This document shows, in pieces, positions 1 through 9,472 of a stretch of DNA of 64,000 nt (its first letter is position 1; each line of letters begins with the position of its first letter). Made by a program: the position numbers and the translations under genes. Source of the DNA: Ryuthela nishihirai (Eukaryota; Arthropoda; Arachnida; Araneae; Heptathelidae); the NCBI GenBank assembly GCA_038380435.1, contig JAWZYU010000028.1:26520201-26584200 (forward strand), given 5' to 3'. A model generated the notes under the pieces. It made no database searches. It was not told where the DNA came from and was given only the letters and a program-made list of their open reading frames with translations.

Positions 1-280
1 GGACGCCTTATCCATTAGGCCACATGGACTTGAATAACAATCTTTATTAAATTGCAGTTGTATCTTTGAACATTTCGTTATTGCAATAACTGATCGTGAC
101 GTTAAAGAAAAAAATTCTTCACGTCCGTGACAGAACTCGCAATCTTCTGATGCGAAGTCGGACGCCTTATCCATTAGGTCACACGGACTTGAATAACAAC
201 CTTCATTAAATTGCAGTTGTATCTTTGAACATTTCGTTATTGCAATAACTGATCATGACATTAAAGAAAAAAATTCCTTT

Positions 281-353
281 CGTCCGTGACAGGACTCGAA
301 CTTGCAATCTTCTGATTCGAAGTCAGACGCCTTATCCATTAGGCCACACGGAC
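281..353 (-). tRNA. tRNA-Arg (TCG)-like, full length
   Basis: A 73-nt body with a complete acceptor stem (GTCCGTG pairing with CACGGAC), D arm, and anticodon stem TCTGA/TCAGA closing the loop CTTCGAA. One mismatch is visible in the T stem (GCAAG against CCTGT). A run of T follows on the minus strand. It is the best-folded unit of this array, but expression is unknown. Confidence 0.6.
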
Positions 354-445
354 TTGGATATCAATCTTCATTAAATTGCAGTTGTATCTTTGAACATTTC
401 GTTATTGCAATAACTGATCATGACATTAAAGAAAAAAATTATTTT

Positions 446-518
446 CGTTCATGACAGGACTCGAACCTGCAATCTTATGATTCGAAGTCGGACGCCTTAT
501 CCATTAGGTCACACGGAC
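446..518 (-). tRNA. tRNA-Arg (TCG)-like, mismatched stems
   Basis: Full-length unit with anticodon TCG and an intact B box. The acceptor 3' strand is altered and the anticodon stem has a C opposite A. It is probably a pseudogene. Confidence 0.45.
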
Positions 519-609
519 TTGAATAACAACCTTCATAAAATTGCAGTTGTATCTTTGAACATTTCGTTATTGCAATAACTGATCGTGACATTAAAGAAAA
601 AATTCTTCT

Positions 610-682
610 CGTCCGTGACAGGACTCGAACCTGCAATCTTCTGATTCTAAATCGGACGCCTTATCCATTAGGCCACATGGAC
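610..682 (-). tRNA. tRNA-Arg body with anticodon loop TTTAGAA (TAG)
   Basis: Full-length body of the Arg family, but the loop reads TTTAGAA, so the anticodon is TAG (it would read the Leu codon CUA). The anticodon stem also has a C-A mismatch. It is more likely a drifting pseudogene than a working Leu tRNA. Confidence 0.5.
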
Positions 683-934
683 TTGAATAACAATCTTTAT
701 TAAATTGCAGTTGTATCTTTGAACATTTCGTTATTGCAATAACTGATCGTGACGTTAAAGAAAAAAATTCTTCACGTCCGTGACAGAACTCGCAATCTTC
801 TGATGCGAAGTCGGACGCCTTATCCATTAGGTCACACGGACTTGAATAACAACCTTTATTAAATTACAGTTGTATCTTTGAACATTTCGTTATTGCAATA
901 ACTGATCATGACATTAAAGAAAAAAAATTATTCT

Positions 935-1007
935 CGTCCGTGACAGGACTCGAACCTGCAATCTTCTGATTCAAAGTCAGACGCCTGATCCATTAGGTCA
1001 CGCGGAT
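935..1007 (-). tRNA. tRNA-Arg body with anticodon TTG
   Basis: Full-length unit with a good anticodon stem (TCTGA/TCAGA), but the loop is CTTTGAA, giving anticodon TTG (a Gln codon reader). T stem and B box are intact. The D arm reads GGATCAGG instead of GGATAAGG, and the acceptor begins ATCCGCG, paired imperfectly with CACGGAC. Confidence 0.5.
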
Positions 1008-1099
1008 TTGAATAGCAACATTTATTAAATTGCAGTTGTATCTTTGAACATTTCGTTATTGCAATAACTGATCGTGATGTTAAAGAAAAAAACTTTTCT

Positions 1100-1172
1100 C
1101 CTCCGTGACAGGACTCGAACTTGCAATCTACTTATTCGAAATCGGACGCCTTATCCATTAGGCCACAGGGAC
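1100..1172 (-). tRNA. tRNA-Arg (TCG)-like, degenerate
   Basis: Full-length unit with anticodon TCG. Several stem changes (acceptor, T stem, anticodon stem) make a stable fold doubtful. Confidence 0.4.
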
Positions 1173-1417
1173 TTGAATAACAGTCTTTATTAAATTGCAG
1201 TTGTATCTTTGAACATTTCGTTATTGCAATAACTGATCGTGACGTTAAAGAAAAAAATTCTTCTCGTCGGTGACAGAACTCGCAATCTTCTGATTCGAAC
1301 GTCTTATCCATTAGGTCACAAGGACTTGAATAACAACATTTATTAAATTGCAGTTGTATCTTTGAACATTTCGTTATTGCAATAACTGATCATGACATTA
1401 AAGAAAAAAATTCCTTT

Positions 1418-1490
1418 CGTCCGTGACAGGACTCGAACCTGCAATCTTTTAATTCGAAGTCAGACGCCTTATCCATTAGGCCACACGGAC
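1418..1490 (-). tRNA. tRNA-Arg (TCG)-like
   Basis: A 73-nt unit with perfect acceptor and T stems and an intact B box. The 3' side of the anticodon stem is TTAAA instead of TCAGA, which weakens it. Anticodon TCG. Confidence 0.5.
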
Positions 1491-1576
1491 TTAAATAACA
1501 ACCTTCAATAAATTGCAGTTGTATCATTCAACATTTCGTTATTGCAATAACTAATCGCGATATTAAAAATTCTTTT

Positions 1577-1649
1577 CGTCCGTGACATGACTCGGACCTG
1601 CAATCTTCCGATTCGAAGTCAGACTCCTTATCCATTAGGCCACACGGAT
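1577..1649 (-). tRNA. tRNA-Arg (TCG)-like, degenerate
   Basis: Full-length unit with anticodon TCG in a paired stem. The T loop (TCCGAGT) and T stem are changed, so the B box is weak. Confidence 0.4.
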
Positions 1650-1904
1650 TTGAATAATAGCCTTCATTAAATTGCAGTTGTATCTTTGAATATTTCGTTA
1701 TTGCACTAACTGATCGTGACATTAAAGAAAAAAAATTCTTCTTGTCCGTGACAGGACTCGAACCTGCAATCTTTTAATTCGAAGTGAGACGCCTTATCCA
1801 TTAGGCAATACGGACTTCAATAAAAACCTTCATGAAATTGCAGTTGTATCTTTGAACATTTCGTTATTGCAATAACTGATCGTGACATTAAAGAAAAATC
1901 TATG

Positions 1905-1976
1905 CGTCCGTGACAGAACTCAAACCTGCAATCTTCTGATTTGAAGACAGACGGCTTATCCAGTAGGGAAAAGGAC
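1905..1976 (-). tRNA. tRNA-Arg-like terminal unit with anticodon TCA
   Basis: Last unit of the array and very diverged. The loop reads CTTCAAA, so the anticodon is TCA, which would read the stop codon UGA. Acceptor pairing is poor. Most likely a pseudogene at the array edge. Confidence 0.4.
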
Positions 1977-2015
1977 CTGAAAACCAATCATCATTAAATT
2001 GAATTTAGAACTATA

Positions 2016-2171
2016 GTATCACAGGAGATGTCCTCTACACATGGTATTCATGAAACGGTTAGCTGAAAAACGAATTTTGCCCTGAGTTGGGTATTTGGGT
2101 TTCACCCACGGCGAAACTCATCAGCCAACCGTTTCATGAGCCCCATGTGTAGAGGACATCTCCTGTGATAC
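2016..2171. mobile_element. Foldback element with long terminal inverted repeats
   Basis: The left end gtatcacaggagatgtcc returns inverted at the right end, ending in gatac. The arms stay complementary for about 40 bp (through acacatgg / ccatgtgt) and more weakly further inward. TA-rich bases flank both ends. There is no coding capacity, so it looks like a MITE. A related stretch starts at 34678. Confidence 0.7.
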
Positions 2172-2424
2172 TCTACAACAGAATTATTCATATAACCCTA
2201 TTGGCGTTAGTGCCTAAATGTAACAGTCGATCATAGTAGCAACTTAAGTGCCGTTTACCGACATATATTACGCACGAACGAATCATACAATATTCGGGAA
2301 AATTTTATGAGTCATGTAAGCTGAATCTGGGTATATATGAATCTGGGTATATATGTATCCCGTATACAGTATTGTGGACTCCCGGTATATAGTGTGTTCT
2401 GCGAAATATTACTTATCCAAATAA

Positions 2425-2564
2425 GTGCGTGCTGTTTTGAGTTACCTCTGAGCGGCACTGCTGACTCCTTCCATCCTCACAGACCTTCTACTATGGCATA
2501 TATAATTGACAGGCTCCTGTCAGACCTCTGTGGCAAGCTGCTTGCCACAGAGTGTGCCGCTCAG
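2425..2564 (+). mobile_element. Fragment of a second SINE family
   Basis: The segment with gacaggctcctgtcagacc and ctctgtggcaag also occurs at about 11690 (+) and, inverted, at about 44390. Here it has lost its tRNA-like head and is joined to a few bases of the main SINE tail (cctctgagcggcact). Its right end is cut by the MITE that starts at 2565. Confidence 0.6.
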
Positions 2565-3177
2565 TACAGTCGGTCGAAAAAGTATCCGAACACTGTGGTT
2601 GATTACAGAATTCAGAAAAAATATCTGGCAACGATTTTTTTTGAAATTAGTGATCTGGCAATTTTCGTGACACGTGACACGAAGGTTGCCAGATCACTAA
2701 TTTCTAAAAAAATCGTTGCCAGATATTTTTTATGAATTCTGTAATCAATCATAGTGTTCGGATATTTTTTAATATATATAATGCGTATGAATATATAATG
2801 CAATGAATATGGAGCGTGTGCAGTTACCGTTCACAGCAAACTGGAGCGATTGCAGTTAATGTTCACAGCACATTGGATCGTGTGAGCTCACAAAAACCTG
2901 GATCGTGTGGGCTCACTCACGGAAATATTGAGCGTGTGCAGTTACCGTTCACAGCAAACTGGAGCGTGTGCAGTTATTGCACACGCTCCAATTTGCTGTG
3001 AACGGAAACTGGAGCGTGTACAGTTGCTGTACATGCTCCAGATATTTTTCTTGAATTCTGTAATCACGTGACACGAAGGTTGCCAGATCACTAATTTCTA
3101 AAAAAAAGCGTTGCCAGATATTTTTTCTGAATTCTCTAATCAACCATTGTGTTCGGATACCTTTTTGACCGACTGTA
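2565..3177. mobile_element. Palindromic TA-flanked MITE, long form
   Basis: Begins tacagtcggtc and ends gaccgactgta, so the ends are inverted and lie at TA dinucleotides, as in Tc1/mariner elements. Each half carries inverted segments around gaattcagaaaaaatatctgg and tctggcaa. The middle holds repeats with gttcacagcaaactggagcg. No transposase frame is present. Related copies: 7903, 13057 and 31496. Confidence 0.8.
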
Positions 3178-3199
3178 CCCCCTATGTGCTTCAGGGGTA

Positions 3200-3560
3200 C
3201 TGAGCGGCACATCGTTTGCATACAATGGGCTAAATGGCCAGGTTACAAGTAACCCGAAGGCTCAGAGAAGGTTGGGGAAGGATCCACTGGTCAGCTGCTA
3301 GGAGACATATGGTAGTTTCCCTCAAGGCCCTCCAGCGTGTTCTTTAACGTGCACAAGGCATGACTCTCTCGTTCACGGGGCTTGACGGACGTCCTACGGA
3401 CGGTCAGCCTTTCTAAGCCCATCCGTTTCCCCTATTAACCGTGGTCATGGCGGGGAGTTTTACGTAGATAAATCTCAACGCTGACCCAGCTGGAACTCGG
3501 AATCTGTGATCTGCAGTTTACGAGCTTGGCGTGGCTCCGACTGAACCGCCATCCTCGATA
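3200..3560 (-). mobile_element. Main tRNA-derived SINE, degenerate
   Basis: On + this reads from the SINE 3' tail (tgagcggcac) to its tRNA-like head. Recognisable parts are the tail, a core with the motif for cacgttaaagaacac, and a weakened B box. The head is decayed (gtggctccgactgaaccgcc). Old copy. Confidence 0.75.
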
Positions 3561-3678
3561 CTAGCTGGAAAAATATTACGATAGTCTTTGTTTATCCGAG
3601 ACATTCTCGCAAAATAAGGTGAATTGTAGTAGATCAAGGTGAACTGTAGAAGTTTTAAAGTTATTTTTTTATTTGCAG

Positions 3679-3789
3679 CATATCCAACAGAGAAGTGTCC
3701 CAGTAACTACTCCTAGCTTGAACAGACGTTCTCATGTAAGTACACCACCAAGACCAGATCTAGGGGGAGGAGAGGAAGGCAACTTCTAA
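3679..3789 (+). CDS. Candidate terminal coding exon of a host gene
   Basis: A T-rich tract ending in ttatttgcag (3669-3678) is a good splice acceptor. Of the three frames after it, only the one starting at 3679 is long: 36 codons to TAA at 3787-3789. It is rich in Ser, Thr, Pro and Arg (contains VTTPSLNRRSHVSTPPRP), as protein tails often are. The next 180 bp are A+T-rich with aataaa at 3952. A gtaagt at 3736-3741 gives an alternative internal exon of 57 bp in the same frame. I do not recognise the protein. It lies in one of the few stretches here free of known repeats. Short length makes chance a real alternative. Confidence 0.3.
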   Translation, partial: HIQQRSVPVTTPSLNRRSHVSTPPRPDLGGGEEGNF

Positions 3790-4202
3790 AATGGAGGGGG
3801 AAATGTTATATTACAATGGAAATCCAGTCTCTGACTCACAAACACTTCTACCGTCTTTTTCTTTTTCTAGTCCTGGAACCTGCAAAATTTTACAACAATA
3901 ATGTGCCCTAAAAATTATCAGAAATTAATTAATAAATTAAATTATTTTCAGAAATAAAAAATACATCATACACTAGATAAAACTTAAATAATAAGTATTG
4001 CTTGAAACCATTTAATTAAATGAATATACATTTTAGAAGTTTGTGTAATTATCATTTCAAAATTCATCATCATCATCATCTTCAAGTAGCCATGGTTACG
4101 GAGGTCCAATCAGACCGTGCAATTTAGTTCTCCAAGCATATCTGCCCTGAGCTATATGTGTTGCATCTGGCCACTGCACATCAATTCTAACAAGGTCCTG
4201 TT

Positions 4203-5195
4203 TCATATCGTCTGCCCACCGCATTCTATGTCTCCCCCTCTTTCTGAGGCTTTTGGCACACTGTTCGTAACCCTATTCGCCAATCTATAATTATCCATAC
4301 GGGCAACATGGCCAAACCAACGGAATCTCTCACTACACAATATGCTGCTTAAAGGAGGTTGCAGACTCCTTTGCCTAACCTCATCATTAGTTACAAAGTT
4401 AAACCACCTAATACCCAAGATACCGCGTAAGCATCTAGAATCAAAAGCATCTAGTTTCCTGTTATCTTGTTTACAAAGTGTCCAAGTTTCACTACCATAA
4501 TTAACCTTAGAAAGAACCAAACTATTATACAGTCTAATTTTAGTCTTTAGGTGTATACGCCTATTTCTCCACAATCTCCATAGATTCCTAAAAGTCTCGG
4601 CAGCAGTCCCTATTCGTCTGTTAATCTCATGCCGCACATCACCAGTATCTGTTACATAGTTCCCAAGGTAATTAAACTGTAAGACCTGCTGAAGACTGCA
4701 TTCAGATGAACTGAATCACAACCTGCCTGATCAATTTTCATCACTTTAGTTTTCTCTCTGTTTATAGCCAAACCTACTCTACTACCAGTTTCATCAACAG
4801 CTCGAATGAAAGAGTTCATCTCATCAACATCATTTGCCAAAAGGGCTAAATCATCAGCATAATCTAAATCAGAAATTTTCGTATCTCCAGACCATTTAAG
4901 GCCAAATTCTTTCCTTTGAAATGAATTTCGCATAACATAATCAATAACCAAACTAATGAGAAAAGGAGACAAAATGCACCTTCGTCGAACACCAGAAGCA
5001 ATGCTAAACCAATTGCTACAAGCCTTACCAAATCTCACAAACGACTTAGTGTAATTATAGAGAGCTTTCATTATATTAACTAACTTGTCTGGTATGCCAT
5101 ACGATCTCGCAATCAACCACGAAGTATAAGGATCGACAGAGTCGAAAGCCTTTTTGAAATCAACAAAGTTAGCAACCGAAGGTTTCTTAAACTCT
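4203..5195 (-). pseudogene. LINE reverse transcriptase, C-terminal half
   Basis: Minus-strand frames show, in order, the RT core with FVDFKKAF (motif A), a damaged motif B (GVRRRCILSPF), YADDLALLA (motif C) and INREKTKVM, then the tail domain with YGSETWTLCKQDNRKLDAF and RWFGHVARMDNYRLA. A frame break lies near 4640-4690, and the reading frame is lost near the 3' end. It cannot make a full protein. Confidence 0.85.
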
Positions 5196-5200
5196 ATGTT

Positions 5201-6640
5201 TCGGTTACCACTTGGATGACTGAAATTTTGAATATCTCTTATGGTAAAGGCATGGTTCCTAATGATTTTACCAGAGCTATTATTTTCCCTATTTTCAAAA
5301 AAGGTGATCGCAGTTCTTATGATAACTATAGGGTATCAGCCTATTCTTTGTTCCAGGGAAAGTTCTTTCCATGATTGTGCTTAATAGAATTAAGAATCTG
5401 GTTGACAGTCAATTGCGTGATGAGCAATGTGGATTCAGAACTGGTAGGGGATGTGTGGATCAGATATTTTCATTAAAGCAGATTCTTGAGAAATGTTTAG
5501 AGTTTCAGAAACCTTTGGTTGCTAGCTTTGTTGATTTCAAAAAGGCTTTCGACTCTGTTGATCGACATAATTTGTGGTTGATTGTGAAATCATATGGTAT
5601 ACCTGACAAGTTAGTTAACATAATGAAAGCTCTCTATAATAACACTGAGTCGTGTGTGAGAGTTGGTAAGGCTTGTAGCAATTGGTTGAGCATTACTTCT
5701 CGTGTTCGACAAGGGTGCATTTTGTCTCCTTTTCTCTTTAGCTTGGTTATTGATTATGTTATGCGAAGTTCACTTCAAGGGAAAGATTTTGCTCAAATGG
5801 ACTGGAGATACGAAAATTTCTGATTTAGATTATGCTGATGATTTAGCCTTTTTGGCAAATAATGTTGATGAGATGAACTCTTTCATTCGAGCTGTTGATG
5901 AAACTGGTAGTAGAGTAGGTTTGGTTATGAACAGAGAGAAAACTAAAGTGATGAAAATTAGTCAGGCAGGGTGTGATTCAGTTCATCTGAATGGTGGCAG
6001 TCTTGAGTAGGTGTCACAGTTTAATTATCTTGGGAGCTATGTAAGAGATACTGGTGATGTGCGGCATGAGATTAACAGACGAATACGGATTGCTGCCGAG
6101 ACTTTTAAGAATCTATGGAGATTGTGGAGAAATAGGCCTATACACCTAAAGATTAAAATTAGACTGTATAATAGTTTGGTTCTTTTTAGGGTTAGTTATG
6201 CTAGTGAAACGTAAACGCTGTGTAAACAAGATAACAGGAAACTAGATGCTTTTGATTCCAGATGCTTACGCAGTATCTTGGGCATTAGGAGGTTCAACTT
6301 TGTGACTAATGATGAGGTTAGGCAAAGGAGTCTACAACCTCCTTTAAGCAGCATATTGTGCAGAGAGAGACTCCGTTGGTTTGGCCATGCTGCCCGTATG
6401 AATAATTATAGATTGGCGAATAGGGTTATGAATAGTGTGTCTAAAGGCATCAGAAAGTGGGGGAGACCTAGGATGCGGTGAGGAGACAATGTCAAACAGG
6501 ACGTTGTTAAATTGGTCTGCAGTGGCCACATACAGCAGATGTAGCTTAGGACAGATATGCTTGGAGAACTAAATTGCACGGTCTGGTTGGACTTCCGTAG
6601 CCCATGGCTGCTTGAGGATGATGATGATGAAAGATTTCTC
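5201..6640 (+). mobile_element. 5'-truncated LINE nested in an older LINE
   Basis: Starts inside the family sequence at tttcggttaccacttgg and runs to the 3' end at cccatggctgcttgagg followed by (GAT)n. The flanks aaactctatg on the left and atttctcaag on the right rejoin to the minus-strand LINE. Thus this copy inserted into it with little or no target duplication. It is 5'-truncated, as expected for reverse transcription primed at the target. Confidence 0.85.
5371..6481 (+). pseudogene. LINE reverse transcriptase, broken
   Basis: Carries QCGFRTGRGCVDQIFSL, FVDFKKAFDSVDRHNLW, VRQGCILSPFLFSLVIDYV, then after a frameshift near 5800 YADDLAFLANNVDEM and MNREKTKVM. A stop at about 6008, another at about 6212 and more damage beyond end the frame. 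RT motifs A, B and C are recognisable. Not functional. Confidence 0.85.
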
Positions 6641-6669
6641 AAGAATTCGCCTGAGTGAAAATAACTGAT

Positions 6670-7283
6670 CTACAATCCCCTACCACTTCTGAATCCACAT
6701 TGCTCATCACGCAATTGCCTGTCAAACAAATTCTTAATTCTATTAAGCACAATCATGCAAAGAACTTTACCTAGAACAGAGAGTAGGCTGATACCCTTAT
6801 AGTTATCATAAGAACTGTGATCCCATTTTTTAAAAATAGGGATAATAATTGGTCTGGGAAAATCCTTAGAAACCATTCCTTTATCATGAAAGATGTTCAA
6901 AATTTCAATCATCCAAGTGGTAACTGAAATATTCCAAGCTCTAAGCATTTCGGTAGTAATTTCATCTACCCCTGGGGATTTATGTAGTTAAGTTCAGAAG
7001 CAGCCAAAATAACTTCAGACTGTGTTATAGGGCCAACATTAAAGTCACCAATGCATCTATCATCATTACAAACAATGGGAGTAGAACTAACCACATTGTT
7101 TAGAACATCACTGAAATGCTCAGCCCACCTAGCCATGACAGAATCCTCACCTTCTATAACCTTACCTTGTTTATCCTTCAATCTCTGTATAGCTGTCCGT
7201 TTTCTACCACACAAAATATTAACTATCTGGTACAGCTCTCTGCTGTTGTGCTGTCTAACTGCTTCCTCGGCTTTGTCAGCCAA
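6670..7283 (-). pseudogene. LINE linker and RT N-terminal part
   Basis: Two minus-strand frames match the middle of the 32253 open frame: AEEAVRQHNSRELYQIVNIL, then (after a break near 6960) the RT finger region with IPIFKK and QCGFRSGRG. This is the 5' half of the LINE whose 3' half lies at 4203-5195. Confidence 0.8.
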
Positions 7284-7350
7284 ACCATCAAGCCAAAGAT
7301 TCTTATCAGCAGCTAACTGATCCTTTACACGTTTATTAAGTTCTCGGTAA

Positions 7351-7902
7351 GCGATTGGTGTCAGGTGTCAGCGATTATTTCTGCTCAGGATTATCCACCA
7401 GCTGATAAACATATCCTGTAAATCTATTCACTTAAGGCTGTCAACTCACAAATAAACAGAAAACACAGCGGAACATTCTGACAGACGATGTGAATGATTT
7501 CTTTTAACCCAAGATAATTTATTGTTGAATATTCCAGCATCCTTAACTCTTTAAATAGTGAACGAATACTGTTGAAAATTATCGGGATTTAAATATATTT
7601 AATTGTGATCTTTAATTTATTTTCAATCATAGCTTTTCTTTACCTGCATTTTTTAGAAGTTACAGAGCTTCGAAAGCTTTTAATTCACATAACATGGGGA
7701 TTCTCTAATGGTTTGGCAGTCGGTGCATCTTTATAAAATTTTCGAATAAAGCGGGAAGATCTCCTAGGATTAAGTGAGTAGCATTGTCACCTTGTTCTGC
7801 TACATCTACCTCTAAAATATATAAGACAAAGTGTGCATTTAGTTGCACCTCTGTTTCTTAAGACAATTATTATCTCTTCCGTGTAAATGCATTACTTTTA
7901 TG
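7351..7902. other. A+T-rich spacer, nothing recognised
   Basis: No long frame, tRNA-like box or terminal repeat is visible. The last bases (cattacttttatg) are inverted on the far side of the neighbouring MITE. Confidence 0.5.
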
Positions 7903-8740
7903 TACAGTCGCTCAAAAGAGTATCCGAACACTATGGTTGATTCAAAAATTAAGAAAAATATCTGGCAACGATTTTTTTAGAAATTAGTGATCTGGCAAGT
8001 GACACGAAGGTTGCCAGATCGCTAATTTCTAAAAAAAAAATCGTTGCCAGATATTTTTTATGAATTCTGTAATCAACCATAGTGTTCGGATATTTTTTAA
8101 TATATATAATGCGTATGAATATATAATGCAATGAAAATGGAGCGTGTGCAGTTACCGTTCACAGAAAAATGGAGCGGTTGCGGTTAATGTTCACAGCACA
8201 TTGGATCGTGTGAGCTCATAAAAACCTGGATCGTGTGGGCTCACTCACGGAAATATTGAGCGTGTGCAGTTAAAGTTCACAGCAAACTGGAGCGGTTGCG
8301 GTTAATGTTCACAGCACATTGGATCGTGTGAGCTCGCAAAAACCTGGATCGTGTGGGCTCACTCACGGAAATATTGAGCGTGTGCAGTTACCGTTCACAG
8401 CAAACTGGAGCGGTTGCGTTTAATGTTCACAGCACATTGGATCGTGCAAGCTCGCAAAAACCTGGATCGTGGGGCTCACTCACGGAAATATTGAGCGTGT
8501 GCAGTTACCGTTCACAGCAAACTGGAGCGTGTACAGTTACTGCACACGCTCCAGTTTGCTGTGAACGGTAATTGGAGCGTGTACAGTTGCTGTACACGCT
8601 CCAGATATTTTTCCTGAATTCTGTAATTACGTGACACGAAGGTTGCCAGATCACTAATTTCGAAAAAAATCGTTGCCATATATTTTTTCTGAATTCTGTA
8701 ATCAACCATAGTGTACGGATACTTTTTTTGAGCGACTGTA
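7903..8740. mobile_element. Palindromic TA-flanked MITE with internal 118-bp repeats
   Basis: Same family as 2565-3177. Ends are tacagtcgctcaaa and tttgagcgactgta. Inside, a 118-bp unit starting ggagcggttgcg begins at 8171, 8289 and 8407, so copy number differs from the sister elements. The host flanks are themselves inverted for 13 bp (cattacttttatg / cataaaagtaatg). Confidence 0.8.
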
Positions 8741-8930
8741 CATAAAAGTAATGAACGCGGTCCCGTGAAAATGTGATTAGCGTGTGTAGCTGTTGATAAA
8801 CGAGAACTGGGTTCGAGACTCAGATCAGGGTTTCTTTCTGCTGGGGTCACTGACTTTCTATTATGACTTATTAAACTGTCAAACCTATTTGCCCAGCTGC
8901 TGCTTAAGGGGGTGTTCGTTTATTTTTTTT
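8741..8930 (+). mobile_element. Degenerate copy of the second SINE family
   Basis: Holds a B-box-like ctgggttcgagactcag, then ttctgctggggtcac and a tail ending gctgcttaagggggt, in the same order as the better copy at 11551. The A box is decayed. Confidence 0.5.
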
Positions 8931-9094
8931 ATAAAGAATGACAAAAAAGCTATCACACAGTAAAGTTTACCATTGTGGGCTTCATAAATGGCTTCCTAGT
9001 TAAATCACAAGAACTTCATGATCGCAGTGGTAGTTGCACTTTGTGTCATAAGAGTTTTGCTGGCTATTGAATTTAAAATTTAGTAACTTCGGAG

Positions 9095-9472
9095 GTTGGG
9101 TTGTTTTACCTCTGAGCGGCACTTTTTTTGCACCCATGGGCTAAATGGCCAGGTCACATGGACCCCGAAGGCTCAGAGATGGTTGGGGACCCACTGGAAT
9201 AGCTGTTGGGAGACAGATGGTAGCCTCCCGTCAAGGCCATCCAGCGTGTTCTTTAACGTGCACAGGGTATGGTTCTCCCGCACACGGAGCCACGGCTTAA
9301 CGTCCCATCCGACGGACGGAGGTCTTTCCAACCCCATCGGTGTCCCCTACTGACCGTGGGCAAGGCGGGGAATTTTGCGGAGGTAAATCTCAACGCTGAC
9401 CCAGCTGGGACTCGAACCTGGAAACTACAGATTACGAGCCTGGCGCGCTACCGACTGAGCCACCCCCGCTCC
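9095..9472 (-). mobile_element. tRNA-derived SINE, near complete
   Basis: Reads on + from the tail (gttgggttgttttacctctg) to the head (ctgagccacccccgctcc). The head carries a B box (GGTTCGAGTCCCAGCTGGG on the minus strand) and an A box (TGGCTCAGTCGGTAGCG). Flanking duplications aacttcggag and aactttggag mark retroposition. The central core recalls conserved animal SINE core domains; which one I cannot say. Confidence 0.9.

Larger units (their letters stand above)
1..1985 (-). repeat. Tandem array of tRNA-Arg-like units, about 163 bp period
   Basis: Thirteen units are visible. Each is a tRNA-like body on the minus strand plus a spacer of about 90 bp. The reverse complement begins GTCCGTGTGGCCTAATGG, has anticodon loop CTTCGAA (anticodon TCG, Arg) and a B box GGTTCGAGTCC. 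A T run (poly-A on +) follows each body and could stop Pol III. Bodies lie at 1-29 (cut by the window edge), 122-188, 281-353, 446-518, 610-682, 775-841, 935-1007, 1100-1172, 1265-1325, 1418-1490, 1577-1649, 1743-1815 and 1905-1976. Those at 122, 775 and 1265 have lost bases in the T or anticodon arm and are pseudogenes. Most others carry stem mismatches, so the array behaves as a satellite of tRNA origin with at most a few working genes. Confidence 0.9.
4065..7350 (-). mobile_element. Non-LTR retrotransposon (LINE), split by a nested LINE
   Basis: A minus-strand LINE of the same family as the copies at 32251 and 45990. Its 3' end is at 4065 with a (GAT)n tail (catcatcat on +). Its 5' end, truncated, is near 7350. 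The element is interrupted at 5200/6641: bases before and after join to the family sequence with no clear loss. The C-terminal half is at 4203-5195 and the N-terminal half at 6641-7350. The short repeat tail and the reverse-transcriptase C-terminus recall the RTE/BovB group, which is an inference from memory. Confidence 0.8.

Noticed and set aside
2337..2735. 132-codon frame near the first MITE
   Set aside because: It crosses a SINE fragment and the MITE border, so it is a chance frame over repeats.
9096..9353. Recurrent frames with NVHRVWLSRTRGHGLTSHP
   Set aside because: Translations of the SINE body; they appear at every SINE copy in one orientation and have no protein meaning.
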